A stretch of 64,000 nucleotides of DNA from the NCBI RefSeq assembly GCF_002086155.1, contig NZ_MVHE01000007.1, forward strand, positions 62,001 to 126,000, read 5' to 3'. The stretch is from Mycobacterium angelicum. Its GTDB lineage: Bacteria; Actinomycetota; Actinomycetes; Mycobacteriales; Mycobacteriaceae. Shown piece by piece: positions 31,769 to 40,842 of this stretch; position 1 is the stretch's first letter; every line of letters begins with the position of its first letter. The notes under the pieces were generated by a model, which had not been told where the DNA came from, made no database searches, and saw only the letters and a program-made list of their open reading frames with translations. Both the position numbers and the translations under genes were made by a program.

Positions 31769-32673
31769 CCGGAATGTCGGGGGCAACCGAAGAGCACGCC
31801 GAACGGTTCACCCTGCTGCGCCCGCTGCTGTTCACCATCTCCTACGAAATCCTGGGCTCGGCAACCGAATCCGACGATGTACTGCAGGACAGCTACTTGA
31901 GGTGGGCGGCCGTGGACCTGTCGACCGTGCAGGACACCAAGTCCTACCTGGCGCAACTGGTTACCCGGCAGGCGCTCAACGCGTTGCGGGCCGGGGCCCG
32001 CCGCCGCGAGGACTACGTGGGTCCCTGGCTGCCCGAGCCGCTATTGCTCGACGAGCAGGACCCGTCGGCCGATGTTGTGCTGGCGGAATCGGTTTCGATG
32101 GCGATGCTGGTCCTGCTGGAGACCCTGAGTCCCGACGAGCGAGCGGTGTTCGTGCTGCGCGAGGTGTTCGGCTTCGACTACGGCGAGATTTCCGAGGCGG
32201 TGGGCAAGCCGGCCGCCACGGTGCGACAGGTCGCCCATCGCGCCCGGGAACACGTACGGGCGCGGCGCAAGAGATTCGACGACGTCGACCCGCAACGCAG
32301 CGCGCAGATCACCGCGCAGTTCCTGGCCACCGCGGCCAGCGGTGACGTGGAGTCGCTGATGGCGATGCTGGCACCCGACGCAACCTGGATGGCCGACAGT
32401 GGCGGCAAGGTCAGCGCGGCACGCAAGCCGGTGGTAGGCGCCGAGCGGGTGGCGCGGGCCATCGCCGGGCTGATGCGCAAGGCGGGGGCCGAACTGAACG
32501 TCGAGATGGTGACCTGCAACAGCGCCCCGGCGGTGTTGCTGTACCTCGGCAAGCACCTCTTGGGAGTGATCACTCTGGAGATCGCCGGCGACAAGATCAC
32601 CAACTTCTACGTGATGCGTAACCCCGACAAGTTGGCGGCCCTGGCCACCGCGCGCGAGATCAGCCGCAGCTAA
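31765..32673 (+). CDS. ECF41-family RNA polymerase sigma factor
   Basis: A 302-residue extracytoplasmic-function sigma factor. Region 2 contains SATESDDVLQDSYLRWA and region 4 LSPDERAVFVLREVFGFDYG and KPAATVRQVAHRAREHVRAR. A fused C-terminal SnoaL-like domain (about residues 185-300) carries the ECF41 signatures: DSGGK (variant of DGGGK) and RNPDKL (the NPDKL motif). In ECF41 proteins this domain regulates sigma activity in cis instead of a separate anti-sigma factor; none is encoded nearby. Translationally coupled to the flavoprotein gene by ATGA. Confidence 0.9.
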   Translation: MTGMSGATEEHAERFTLLRPLLFTISYEILGSATESDDVLQDSYLRWAAVDLSTVQDTKSYLAQLVTRQALNALRAGARRREDYVGPWLPEPLLLDEQDPSADVVLAESVSMAMLVLLETLSPDERAVFVLREVFGFDYGEISEAVGKPAATVRQVAHRAREHVRARRKRFDDVDPQRSAQITAQFLATAASGDVESLMAMLAPDATWMADSGGKVSAARKPVVGAERVARAIAGLMRKAGAELNVEMVTCNSAPAVLLYLGKHLLGVITLEIAGDKITNFYVMRNPDKLAALATAREISRS

Positions 32674-32720
32674 ACCAGTCCCTGGCGTGCGAAGATCCAC
32701 CGTTCTGTCAAGCTAAGGCG

Positions 32721-34010
32721 GTGCGTATCGACCGGCTCGGCAATCTTGGCGAGGCACCCCAAGTGCTGCGCGCGGTCGGCTATGCCACCGCCCGGCTGGG
32801 TTTGCCGCCCCCGGCCGCATTGACCGGTGAATGGTTCGGAGCGCTGGCGGTGATCGCCCCGAGCGTCGCGGTGCGCCCGGTGCAGGTCAGCGATGCATTC
32901 GCCACTAGCGCGGCGGTCTCGCCGGCGAGCACGGCGCCCGGGTTCAGCGAGGTGGGGGGCGGCTGGATCGGCTATCTGTCCTACCCGGACCCCGGCGCCG
33001 ACGGACAACCCGGCCGGATCCCCGAAGCCGCAGGTGGCTGGACCGATTGCGTGCTGCGCCGCGACCGCGACGGGCAGTGGTTCCACGAGAGCCTCTCGGG
33101 TGCCGCGATGCCGGACTGGCTGGCCAGCGCGCTGGCCGCAACGCCGGCCCCGATTCCGGCCCAGCCGCCTAGATCGGCACCCGCGTGCCGAATTAATTGG
33201 GCGCCCGCCGACCGGCCAGCACACCGCGACGGGGTGCTGGCCTGCCTGGAAGCCATAGCCGCCGGCGAGGTGTACCAAGCGTGCGTGTGCACCCAATTCA
33301 CCGGCACGGTCAACGGCTCACCGCTGGACTTCTTCATCGACGGAATCGCGCGCACCACGCCGGCGCGGGCGGCCTTCGTCGCCGGCGACTGGGGCGCGGT
33401 GGCCTCACTGTCGCCGGAGCTTTTCCTGCGCCGCCGCGGCGACGTCGTGGCGTCCAGCCCCATCAAGGGAACGCTGCCACTGGACGCCTGGCCGTCGGCG
33501 CTGCGCGCTTCACCCAAAGAAGTGGCCGAGAACATCATGATCGTGGACTTGGTTCGCAATGACCTTGGGCGCGTGGCGATTACCGGCACGGTCACGGTGC
33601 CCGAGCTGTTGGTGGTGCGGCGCGCGCCCGGGGTGTGGCACCTGGTGTCCACGGTGTCGGCGCGCGTTCCTATCGAATTGCCGACCTCGGCGCTGCTGGA
33701 TGCCGCCTTCCCGCCGGCATCCGTCACCGGAACTCCGAAACTTCGTGCCCGCCAACTGATTTCGACATGGGAACAGCATAGGCGTGGAATATACTGCGGC
33801 ACAGTCGGTTTGGCATCGCCAATCGCCGGGTGTGAGCTCAATGTCGCGATCCGGACCGTCGAGTTCGACGCCTTGGGCACTGCCGTGCTGGGCGTCGGCG
33901 GCGGAATCACGGCCGATTCCGACCCCGACGCCGAATGGGAGGAATGCCTACACAAGGCGGCTCCGGTCGTCGGGCTCCCGGCAGCGCCGAACGCGACCCG
34001 GGTGGGCTGA
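32721..34010 (+). CDS. pabB: Para-aminobenzoate/anthranilate synthase component I
   Basis: A 429-residue chorismate-binding enzyme for folate synthesis (aminodeoxychorismate synthase component I type), position of Rv1005c. The C-terminal chorismate domain has CLEAIAAGEVYQACVCTQFT, SSPIKGTLPLDAW (the P-I-K-G-T motif), ENIMIVDLVRNDLGRVA, PGVWHLVSTV, PPASVTGTPKLRARQLI, RGIYCGTVGL and GVGGGITADSDPDAEWEE. The N-terminal half is degenerate. The start is GTG 32721. No pabC or glutamine amidotransferase gene is adjacent. Confidence 0.93.
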   Translation: MRIDRLGNLGEAPQVLRAVGYATARLGLPPPAALTGEWFGALAVIAPSVAVRPVQVSDAFATSAAVSPASTAPGFSEVGGGWIGYLSYPDPGADGQPGRIPEAAGGWTDCVLRRDRDGQWFHESLSGAAMPDWLASALAATPAPIPAQPPRSAPACRINWAPADRPAHRDGVLACLEAIAAGEVYQACVCTQFTGTVNGSPLDFFIDGIARTTPARAAFVAGDWGAVASLSPELFLRRRGDVVASSPIKGTLPLDAWPSALRASPKEVAENIMIVDLVRNDLGRVAITGTVTVPELLVVRRAPGVWHLVSTVSARVPIELPTSALLDAAFPPASVTGTPKLRARQLISTWEQHRRGIYCGTVGLASPIAGCELNVAIRTVEFDALGTAVLGVGGGITADSDPDAEWEECLHKAAPVVGLPAAPNATRVG

Positions 34011-34143
34011 CCCCAGCAAACTCGAGCCCACGGACCGGGCGGTCGAATTTCGCCATAACGCCCACACGAGCGGCCAACCGTGCCTAAGCTCCAATAATCG
34101 ACCCGAGGGGATCGCGCGTGGAGATTGGGAGAGGGGTCTTTTC

Positions 34144-35499
34144 ATGAGAGTCGCCGTCGTTGGGGTTGCGGCTGCCGCCGCAGTAGGGGCGACGCTGGCG
34201 GTTGCACCGTTGACGCTGTCCGGGCAGATGAACTCGCCGAACCCAGGGGGATGCTCGGCAGGTCAGCAATGTGATCGGTTGGCTTCGGTGCTGATGCCGG
34301 GGTCCGGCAAGGCCGCTCCGGCGGCACCCGCCCGCCAGGTTCCCGCGGCCGTCGAGCCGCCGGCACCGACCATCGCGCCGGCCATGGCAGCGGCGCCGCC
34401 AGAGCCGGCAGCGGCCCGCGCCGTCCCGGGTGTGGCTACCAACCCCGGTGGCGCCAGCATGCTGCCCGGCATCTCCGACGCCGGCCCGGTAGCCGTGCCA
34501 CCTGCGGCCGCCCTGCCCGCGCTGCCACCGGGAGTGCCCGACATCGGCATCCCCGGCGTCGGCATCCCGGGGATCGGCATTCCCGGCGTTCCCGAGGTCG
34601 CCGGCCTGGCCAGCATCCCGCAGGGCGTGAACGCGGCCACCGCCGTCGTCAACGGCGTCCTGGGCGTCGGAAACACCATCTCCGGCACCATCAGCACCAC
34701 CGCACTGGCCGTCACCTATGTCGTGCTCGCCTACAACACACTGCAGTCCTCGGGCATCCTGCCCGCGGCGTCAAACGCCGTGAACGGCGCGGTGAACACC
34801 GTCAGCTCGCTGCTGCTGCCCGTGTCCAAGGCGCTACCGGCGGTGAACCTGCCGGGCCTGGGCCTGCCTGGTCTGCCGTCCATCCCCGGGTTGTCACCGG
34901 CCAGCCTGGTCGGGCTGCTGGGGACGGGTGGCCTGCCCAGCATCGGCCTGCCGGGTCTGCCGGGCGCGTCAGCGGAGGGTCTGATCAGCATGGCCGCCGC
35001 CGCTCTTCCGGGTATCGGTTTGCCGAGTCTGCCGGGAATGTCGCCGCAGGATTTGGTCGCGCTGGCCGCCGGCAGCCTGCCGCAGCTGGCCGCCGTGCTG
35101 CCGACGCTGCAGGGCCTGCCGGGTCTGCCGGCCGGTATCCCGGGTCTGCCCGCGGGTGTGGACCCGATGGCGCTGGCTGCCGCACTGCCGGGAATGCTGG
35201 CCGCGGCCGGTCTCCCGGCGGATCCAGCGGCCATCGCCGCGATGATCCCGGGACTGCTCGCGTCGGGTGCCATTCCGGGCCTGCCCGCTGGTCTGCCGGC
35301 CGGCCTGCCGGGTCTGCCCGCTGGTCTGCTGGGTCTGCCCGCTGGCGTGCCGGCCGGCTTGCCGGGTCTGCCCGCTGGTCTGCCGGGTCTGCCGGCGCTG
35401 CCGGCCGGTCTGCCCGGCCTGCCGCCTGGCTTGCCCGGACCGCCGGCGATCCACGGCTGCACACCGGCGATCGGTCCGATCGCGCCCTTGTGCGGGTAA
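34144..35499 (+). CDS. Secreted/membrane protein with Leu-Pro-Gly repeats (Rv1004c-like)
   Basis: A 451-residue exported protein with an N-terminal signal (RVAVVGVAAAAAVGATLAVA), an Ala/Pro-rich linker, and a hydrophobic Ala/Val/Thr-rich centre (about 160-220). A long C-terminal low-complexity part is built from short motifs such as LPGLPSIPGL and PAGLPAGLPGLPAG. There are three Cys near the ends (QQCDR, HGCTP, PLCG). No enzymatic domain is recognised. Position matches Rv1004c, a mycobacterial protein of unknown role. The GLPAG stretch resembles a structural or surface-exposed repeat and probably varies between strains. Confidence 0.8.
   Translation: MRVAVVGVAAAAAVGATLAVAPLTLSGQMNSPNPGGCSAGQQCDRLASVLMPGSGKAAPAAPARQVPAAVEPPAPTIAPAMAAAPPEPAAARAVPGVATNPGGASMLPGISDAGPVAVPPAAALPALPPGVPDIGIPGVGIPGIGIPGVPEVAGLASIPQGVNAATAVVNGVLGVGNTISGTISTTALAVTYVVLAYNTLQSSGILPAASNAVNGAVNTVSSLLLPVSKALPAVNLPGLGLPGLPSIPGLSPASLVGLLGTGGLPSIGLPGLPGASAEGLISMAAAALPGIGLPSLPGMSPQDLVALAAGSLPQLAAVLPTLQGLPGLPAGIPGLPAGVDPMALAAALPGMLAAAGLPADPAAIAAMIPGLLASGAIPGLPAGLPAGLPGLPAGLLGLPAGVPAGLPGLPAGLPGLPALPAGLPGLPPGLPGPPAIHGCTPAIGPIAPLCG
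35270..35440 (+). repeat. Coding tandem repeats (Gly-Leu-Pro-Ala-Gly type) in Rv1004c-like gene
   Basis: Near-continuous iteration of units reading gggtctgcccgctggt or gccggcctg, encoding GLPAG and GLPGLPAG blocks. The units are degenerate, 9-24 bp, and in frame. This explains the Arg/Gln- or Pro/Gly-rich mirror frames on the other strand. Confidence 0.7.
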
Positions 35500-35500
35500 C

Positions 35501-36358
35501 CTACGGTTGTTCCGGTTCGCCGGCCTCCCGGCGTGATTGGAGCACCGCGTCGTAGAGCTGGCGCGAGCGCACCCCCGCGTGCGCCGCGGCCACCTCACTG
35601 CAGGCGTCCTTGATACGAACGCCGGCCGCGACGAGATCCTCGACCTGGTCTATCAGCGATGCCACATCGGCGCTCGGAGTCGCACCGGCCAGCACCACGG
35701 TGATCTCGCCGAGCACGCCGCCGTCCGCCCAGGCGGCCAGCTCGCCCAGCGATCCACGCACCACTTCCTCGTGCACCTTCGTCAACTCCCGGCAGATCGC
35801 GGCCTGGCGCGCCCCGCCCAGTTGCTCGACCGCATCGCGCAAACATGCGGCCAGCCGGCGCGGTGATTCGAAGAACACGCAGGTGCGCCGCTCGTCGGCC
35901 AGCGAAGCAAGCCACGTTCGGCGCGCCGAGCTCTTGCGCGGGGCAAAGCCCTCAAAGCAGAACTTGTCGGCCGGCAGACCCGACACCACCAGCGCAGTGA
36001 TCACCGCCGACGGCCCGGGCAGGCAATGCACCGGCAGGCCGGCCTCGACGCATGCCGCCACCAGCCGATAGCCCGGGTCGCTGATCACCGGCATCCCGGC
36101 GTCACTGACCACCAGCACGGTCGCTCCGGCGGCCATCGCGTCGACCAGCGCGGCCGCCCGGGACGCCTCGACCCGGTCGAACAGGCTGACCACCCGGCCC
36201 CCGATCGTGACGTCGAGCGCCTTGGCCAACGTCCGCACCCGCCGGGTGTCTTCGGCAGCCACCACATCGGCGCTGGCCAGCGCTTCGATCAGCCGGGGCG
36301 AGGCATCCGACGGCTGACCCAACGGGGTTGCGCCCAGCAACAGACGGCCAGAGGTCAT
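35501..36358 (-). CDS. rsmI: 16S rRNA 2'-O-ribose C1402 methyltransferase RsmI
   Basis: A 285-residue tetrapyrrole-methylase-fold SAM enzyme that methylates the 16S decoding centre. Seen are the N-terminal RLLLGATPLGQPSDASPRLI, DVVAAEDTRRVRTLAK, ATVLVVSDAGMPVISDPGYR, LPGPSAVITALVVSGLP, FCFEGFAPRK and ICRELTKVHEE. The start is ATG 36358; an upstream in-frame extension is unsupported. Divergent from pmt with 24 bp between the starts. Confidence 0.95.
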   Translation of the reverse strand: MTSGRLLLGATPLGQPSDASPRLIEALASADVVAAEDTRRVRTLAKALDVTIGGRVVSLFDRVEASRAAALVDAMAAGATVLVVSDAGMPVISDPGYRLVAACVEAGLPVHCLPGPSAVITALVVSGLPADKFCFEGFAPRKSSARRTWLASLADERRTCVFFESPRRLAACLRDAVEQLGGARQAAICRELTKVHEEVVRGSLGELAAWADGGVLGEITVVLAGATPSADVASLIDQVEDLVAAGVRIKDACSEVAAAHAGVRSRQLYDAVLQSRREAGEPEQP

Positions 36359-36382
36359 GACGGACAGCCTACGATCGACGTG

Positions 36383-37939
36383 ATGACCGCCCCGCCCACC
36401 GAAACGTCCGTCCTGGATGGGGACCGCGTGGCGCCCGTCGTCAGCCCCGGCCCGGTGCTGCCGGTAGCCGATTTCGGTCCGCTGGACCGCATGCGCGGCT
36501 GGATCGTGACCGGTGCAATCACCTTGCTCGCCATACTGACCCGGTTCTTGAACCTGGGCTCGCCCACCGACGCCGGCACGCCCGTCTTCGACGAGAAGCA
36601 CTACGCCCCGCAGGCCTGGCAGGTGCTGAACAACCATTGGATCGAGGACAATCCCGGATTCGGACTGGTGGTTCACCCGCCGGTCGGCAAGCAACTGATC
36701 GCCATCGGCGAGGCGCTGTTCGGCTACAACGGATTCGGCTGGCGATTCAGCGGCGCGGTATTAGGGGTCGTTCTGGTTGGGCTGGTCACCCGGATCGTCC
36801 GGCGGATCAGTCGCTCGACGCTGGTGGGCGCCATCGCGGGGCTGCTGCTCATCTGCGACGGCGTCAGCTTTGTCGCCGCGCGGACCGCGCTGCTGGATGG
36901 TTTCCTCACCTTCTTCGTGGTCGCGGCGTTCGGCGCGCTGATCGTCGACCGCGATCAGGTGCGACAACGCATGCACATAGCCGCGCTGGAGAACCGCATC
37001 GCCGATACGGTGTGGGGCCCGCGGCTGGGGGTGCGCTGGTGGCGGTTCGGCGCCGGAGTGCTGCTCGGATTGGCTTGTGGGACAAAGTGGTCCGGGTTGT
37101 ACTTCGTGGTGTTCTTCGGCGCGATGTCGCTGGTGTTCGACGTGGCGGCACGCCGCCAGTACCACGTGCTGCGGCCGTGGCTGGGCACACTGCGCCGCGA
37201 TCTGATCCCGACCGGTTACGCGCTGGCATTGATCCCGTTGGGCGTCTACCTGGCCAGCTACGCGGGGTGGTTCGCGTCCGAGACCGCGATCGACCGCCAC
37301 CAGGTGGGCCAGACCATCGGTCCGCACAGCGTCGTGCCGTTGCCCGACGCCATCCGTTCGTTGTGGTACTACCACGCCAAGGCGTTGCATTTCCATGCGG
37401 GCCTGACGAATTCGGCCGGCAACTACCACCCGTGGGAGTCCAAGCCGTGGAGCTGGCCGATGTCGTTGCGGCCGGTGCTCTACGCCATCGATCAGCAGAA
37501 CGTCCCGGGCTGCGGGTCGCAGTCGTGCGTCAAGGCCGAGATGCTGGTCGGCACACCGGCCCTGTGGTGGCTGGCGGTCCCCGTTCTGTTGTATTCGTTG
37601 TGGCGGATGTTCGTCCGCCGGGACTGGCGTTATGCGGTTGTCCTGACCGGTTATTGCGCCGGGTGGTTACCGTGGTTCGCCGACATCGACCGGCAGATGT
37701 ACTTCTTCTACGCGGCGACGATGGGGCCGTTTCTGGTGATGGCCATTGCGCTGATACTCGGCGATATCCTCCACCACCCCGGCCAGAGCAGGGAGCGCCG
37801 CACCTTGGGCCTGATCGCCGTGTGCTGCTATGTGGCGCTGGTGGTGACGAATTTCGCGTGGCTGTTCCCGGTGCTCACCGGTCTGCCGATATCCCAGCAG
37901 ACCTGGAACATGGAGATCTGGCTGCCCAGCTGGCGTTAG
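36383..37939 (+). CDS. pmt: Protein O-mannosyltransferase
   Basis: A 518-residue polytopic GT39-family enzyme that transfers mannose from polyprenyl-phosphomannose to Ser/Thr of proteins exported by Sec. The DE motif lies in the first loop (PVFDEKHYAPQAW), followed by VVHPPVGKQLIAIGE. RTALLDGFLTFFVVAAFGAL and LACGTKWSGLYFVVFFGAM are typical, as is the periplasmic WYYHAKALHFHAGL. Ten or so hydrophobic helices are visible. Corresponds to Rv1002c. An in-frame GTG at 36380 immediately precedes the chosen ATG 36383. Confidence 0.95.
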   Translation: MTAPPTETSVLDGDRVAPVVSPGPVLPVADFGPLDRMRGWIVTGAITLLAILTRFLNLGSPTDAGTPVFDEKHYAPQAWQVLNNHWIEDNPGFGLVVHPPVGKQLIAIGEALFGYNGFGWRFSGAVLGVVLVGLVTRIVRRISRSTLVGAIAGLLLICDGVSFVAARTALLDGFLTFFVVAAFGALIVDRDQVRQRMHIAALENRIADTVWGPRLGVRWWRFGAGVLLGLACGTKWSGLYFVVFFGAMSLVFDVAARRQYHVLRPWLGTLRRDLIPTGYALALIPLGVYLASYAGWFASETAIDRHQVGQTIGPHSVVPLPDAIRSLWYYHAKALHFHAGLTNSAGNYHPWESKPWSWPMSLRPVLYAIDQQNVPGCGSQSCVKAEMLVGTPALWWLAVPVLLYSLWRMFVRRDWRYAVVLTGYCAGWLPWFADIDRQMYFFYAATMGPFLVMAIALILGDILHHPGQSRERRTLGLIAVCCYVALVVTNFAWLFPVLTGLPISQQTWNMEIWLPSWR

Positions 37940-37962
37940 CTCGTTCCGGTTCCCGCTTCCTG

Positions 37963-38025
37963 CGCCGAGATTGCCGTGAGGGCTGTGGTTCGGCGGGCGT
38001 CACGACCATGGTGGCAATTTCGGCG
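37963..38025 (+). repeat. 63-bp palindromic repeat, copy 1
   Basis: Begins cgccgagattgccgtgaggg and ends ggtggcaatttcggcg. The outer arms are complementary and the centre contains ggctgtggttcggcggg. The same 63-bp length and ends recur at 38888-38950 and 56043-56105. This copy starts 23 bp after the pmt stop and spans one of the possible start codons (ATG 38008) of the DUF559 gene. Confidence 0.85.
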
Positions 38026-38058
38026 AGGCGTGTCGGTCGCCCAGAGCATGATCGCCGC

Positions 38059-38904
38059 GTGACCGTATTCCTGGCCAGCGAAGCGATCGCCGGCGGAACC
38101 CTGACCCGCGGCCAATTGCGTTGGAACTACCGGCAACTCCATCCCAACGTGTACCTGCCCAAGGACGCCGACAGGACACTGTGGGACAACATCCACGCGG
38201 CCTGGTTGTGGTCAGGGCGAAGGGGCGTCATCGGTGGGCTCGCGGCAGCCGCGCTGCACGAAGCGAAATGGCTGGACAACTTCACGCCGGTAGACCTGAT
38301 CGGCCAGTTCAGCCATCCGCCCGCGGGCGTCATCGTCCGCCGGGAGCGGCTGGGAGCCGACGACGTCATCGAAGTGGGCGGGCTAGCGGTGACTAATCCG
38401 GTTCGTACGGCGTTCGATATCGCTCGTCATCTGCCGCGGGACCGGGCCGTCACTCATCTGGACGCTCTGTCGGCCGCGAGCGGCCTGACGGCCGATGAAA
38501 TAGCGCCCCTGATCGCCCGCCACAAGGGCGCCAGGGGCGTACGGCGATGCCGAGATGCCTTGTCACTCATGGACGGTGGCGCCCAGTCGCCGAAAGAGAG
38601 CTGGCTGCGGCTAGTCCTCATCGATGCGGGATTACCCAGACCGGCAACGCAGATCAAGATCTCGGATGGCACTCTCGTCGCCTACCTCGACATGGGCTGG
38701 GAGGGACCGAAAGTCGCCCTCGAATACGACGGCGACCACCATCGCAGTGATCGACGACAGTACGTCAAGGACATTCGCAGAGGTGAAATGATCGAAGGTC
38801 TCGGTTGGCACGTGATCAAGGTGATCAACGAGGATCGCCCCGCCGTCGTCATAGCGCGGGTGCGTGCGGCGCTGGCCCGCCGGTCAGCGCCGAAATTGCC
38901 GTAG
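38059..38904 (+). CDS. DUF559 endonuclease-like protein with AbiEi-type N-terminus
   Basis: A 281-residue protein from GTG 38059 (or 298 from ATG 38008, inside repeat copy 1). The N-terminal half (FLASEAIAGGTLTRGQLRWN, RGVIGGLAAAALHEAKWLD, VTNPVRTAFDIARHLPRDRA) resembles the winged-helix region of actinobacterial AbiEi-like antitoxin or transcriptional proteins. The C-terminus is a DUF559/Vsr-like nuclease fold: VAYLDMGWEGPKVALEYDGD, HHRSDRRQYVKDIRRGEMIE, GWHVIKVINED, with D and E-x-D residues fitting PD-(D/E)xK. No partner toxin gene is adjacent. Both ends lie in or beside 63-bp repeats; H37Rv has no gene between pmt and arcA. Function is not established. Confidence 0.75.
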   Translation: MTVFLASEAIAGGTLTRGQLRWNYRQLHPNVYLPKDADRTLWDNIHAAWLWSGRRGVIGGLAAAALHEAKWLDNFTPVDLIGQFSHPPAGVIVRRERLGADDVIEVGGLAVTNPVRTAFDIARHLPRDRAVTHLDALSAASGLTADEIAPLIARHKGARGVRRCRDALSLMDGGAQSPKESWLRLVLIDAGLPRPATQIKISDGTLVAYLDMGWEGPKVALEYDGDHHRSDRRQYVKDIRRGEMIEGLGWHVIKVINEDRPAVVIARVRAALARRSAPKLP

Positions 38905-38950
38905 CGGCTGTGGTTCCGCGTTTGTCGCGACCCTGACGGCAATCTCGGCG
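38888..38950 (+). repeat. 63-bp palindromic repeat, copy 2
   Basis: Begins cgccgaaattgccgtagcgg and ends tgacggcaatctcggcg, in the same orientation as copy 1 (shared centre ggctgtggttc). It supplies the last codons and stop of the DUF559 gene and ends 14 bp before the arcA stop. Confidence 0.85.
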
Positions 38951-38964
38951 GACGGGGACATGCG

Positions 38965-40173
38965 CTAAATGGGATCGCGCGCGGCCGGGCAGGACATGCA
39001 GCGCGGCCCGCCGCGGCCGGTACCCAATTCAGAGCCCGCGATGGTCAGCACTTCGATGCCCGCGTCCTGTAGACGCGCGTTGGTCTGGGTATTGCGCTCA
39101 TAGGCCACCACGACACCGGGCGCCAGCGCCAGCGTGTTGTTGCCGTCGTCCCACTGCTCGCGTTCGGCGACGAGTGGGTCCAGGCCGGTGTGGATGACAT
39201 GCAGTTTGTCGATGCCCATCGCCGCGGCCGCCGCCTCCAGGAACGGGGCCTCGTCGCTGATGGTCACGCCGTCGGGTGTGCGCTGAATTGTGAACGCCGA
39301 CAACGTATCCACGATGTTCGCATACATCAGCACCGTGTCGGTGTCGACCATCGTCAACACCGTATCCAGATGCATTTGCGCCCGCTGCTGCGCGATCGGC
39401 ACCGCCAGCACCGTTTGGGCCAGCTCGTCGTCAAAAAGGCTGCGCGCCAACGCTTCCGCGCCGGCCGGAGTGGTGCGCTCCCCCACGCCGACGGCGACCA
39501 CACCGGGAGCCAGCAACAGCACGTCACCGCCCTCGACCGGGGCGGTACGCGATTCGTAGGCCCGTCGCACGCCGGTGAACCGTGGGTGGTGGGCGTAGAT
39601 GAGGTCGGTCAACGACGCCTCGCGCACCCGCGCCCGCAGCGCCAGCGACGGAATCACCACCCGCGGCCCCATCCAGATCGACGAATCGCGGGTGAACACC
39701 AGGTTCGGCAACGGCTCGATGACGAAATCCGCGCCGTGGTGCATGCGAAGTACCAGCGACACCGCGGCCCGGATCTCGGCGGGCAGCTCGTTGAACGTCA
39801 TGCCGGCCGTCAGCACATTCGCCAGCGCGACCGGGTCGAGGCTGCGCAGGTATGCCGAAAGTTCTTGCGCCAGAGGCAAACCCAATCGCCGTCCGTCAAC
39901 CGCTGCGGCCACCCCCTGCATCCGGGCGGCACCGCTGTGGTGCAGCGCCTCGGTCAGCAGATCGGACAGCAGCAGCACCTCCACCCCGCGTGAACGCAGC
40001 ACCTCGGCGAATTCGTCATGCTCGTCCTGCGCGCGCGATACCCACGGCAGCCCGTCGAAGAGCAACTGGTCGACGTTGCGCGGGTTGAGTCGGCGCAGTT
40101 CGGCTCCCGGGCGGTGCAGGATTGCCACCCGCAGCGTTCCGACCTCGGAATCCGACCCCAACTCGACAGCCAC
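38965..40173 (-). CDS. arcA: Arginine deiminase
   Basis: A 402-residue guanidino-modifying enzyme that hydrolyses arginine to citrulline and ammonia. Seen are [20 protein letters not shown] (catalytic Asp), [20 protein letters not shown], the catalytic His in [33 protein letters not shown], and the nucleophile Cys in [12 protein letters not shown]. The start is GTG 40173 ([12 protein letters not shown]); the open frame upstream is unsupported. Corresponds to Rv1001. No arcB, arcC or antiporter gene is next to it, so a full ADI pathway is not visible here. Confidence 0.94.
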   Translation of the reverse strand: MAVELGSDSEVGTLRVAILHRPGAELRRLNPRNVDQLLFDGLPWVSRAQDEHDEFAEVLRSRGVEVLLLSDLLTEALHHSGAARMQGVAAAVDGRRLGLPLAQELSAYLRSLDPVALANVLTAGMTFNELPAEIRAAVSLVLRMHHGADFVIEPLPNLVFTRDSSIWMGPRVVIPSLALRARVREASLTDLIYAHHPRFTGVRRAYESRTAPVEGGDVLLLAPGVVAVGVGERTTPAGAEALARSLFDDELAQTVLAVPIAQQRAQMHLDTVLTMVDTDTVLMYANIVDTLSAFTIQRTPDGVTISDEAPFLEAAAAAMGIDKLHVIHTGLDPLVAEREQWDDGNNTLALAPGVVVAYERNTQTNARLQDAGIEVLTIAGSELGTGRGGPRCMSCPAARDPI

Positions 40174-40242
40174 ACGACAAACGTAGCCTGCGAGCGCGCC
40201 GCGCACCCGCTGATCGAACGCGTGTGCGATAGAATCGCGGTC

Positions 40243-40839
40243 GTGGCGATCGCGGTACAAGGCTCGCTATTCCAGCACAACGAGCGCAGGCAACTCGGTG
40301 ACGGCGCCTTCATCGACGTGCGCGCCGGCTGGCTCAGCGGGGCCGATGACCTGCTACGGGAACTCCTCGCGAAAGTGCCGTGGCGAGCCGAGCGCCGCCA
40401 GATGTACGACCGGCTGGTCGACGTGCCGCGCCTGGTCAGCTTCCACGACCTTACGGTCGAGGACCCGCCGCATCCGCAACTCGCGCGGCTTCGCCGGCGG
40501 CTCAACGACATCTACGGCGGCGAGCTGGGCGAGCCGTTCACCACCGTCGGACTGTGTTGCTACCGCGACGGCTCGGACAGCGTGGCCTGGCACGGCGACA
40601 CCATCGGGCGCAGCAGCACCGAGGACACCATGGTCGCCATCGTCAGCCTGGGCGCCACCCGCACCTTCGCGATGCGCCGCCGCGGCGGCGGCCCGTCGCT
40701 GCGGTTGCCGCTGGCCCACGGCGACCTGTTGGTGATGGGCGGGTCATGCCAACGCACCTGGGAGCACTCGGTTCCCAAGACGTCCGCGCCGTCGGGCCCG
40801 CGGGTCAGCATCCAGTTCCGCCCGCGTGGCGTGCGTTAG
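40243..40839 (+). CDS. AlkB-like Fe(II)/2-oxoglutarate dioxygenase
   Basis: A 198-residue alpha-ketoglutarate dioxygenase, probably repairing alkylated nucleic acid. Metal ligands are in [11 protein letters not shown] (HxD) and [10 protein letters not shown] (distal His). The 2-oxoglutarate-binding Arg is in [25 protein letters not shown] forms the nucleotide-recognition lid. The start is GTG 40243, divergent from arcA with about 70 bp between. Matches the position of Rv1000c. Confidence 0.9.
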   Translation: MAIAVQGSLFQHNERRQLGDGAFIDVRAGWLSGADDLLRELLAKVPWRAERRQMYDRLVDVPRLVSFHDLTVEDPPHPQLARLRRRLNDIYGGELGEPFTTVGLCCYRDGSDSVAWHGDTIGRSSTEDTMVAIVSLGATRTFAMRRRGGGPSLRLPLAHGDLLVMGGSCQRTWEHSVPKTSAPSGPRVSIQFRPRGVR

Positions 40840-40842
40840 CAA

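Noticed and set aside
35270..35440. CRISPR-like regular repeats
   Set aside because: The repeats are in frame with a secreted protein, of variable length, with no unique spacers and no cas genes nearby.
34731..35462. Long Pro/Gly/Arg-rich and Gln-rich open frames opposite the Rv1004c-like gene
   Set aside because: They mirror the Leu-Pro-Gly coding repeats; high GC removes stop codons on the opposite strand. They have no start signals or family features.
38059..38904. Type IV toxin-antitoxin system
   Set aside because: Only an AbiEi-like N-terminus is present; no AbiEii-type nucleotidyltransferase toxin gene lies beside it, and the protein is fused to a nuclease-like domain instead.
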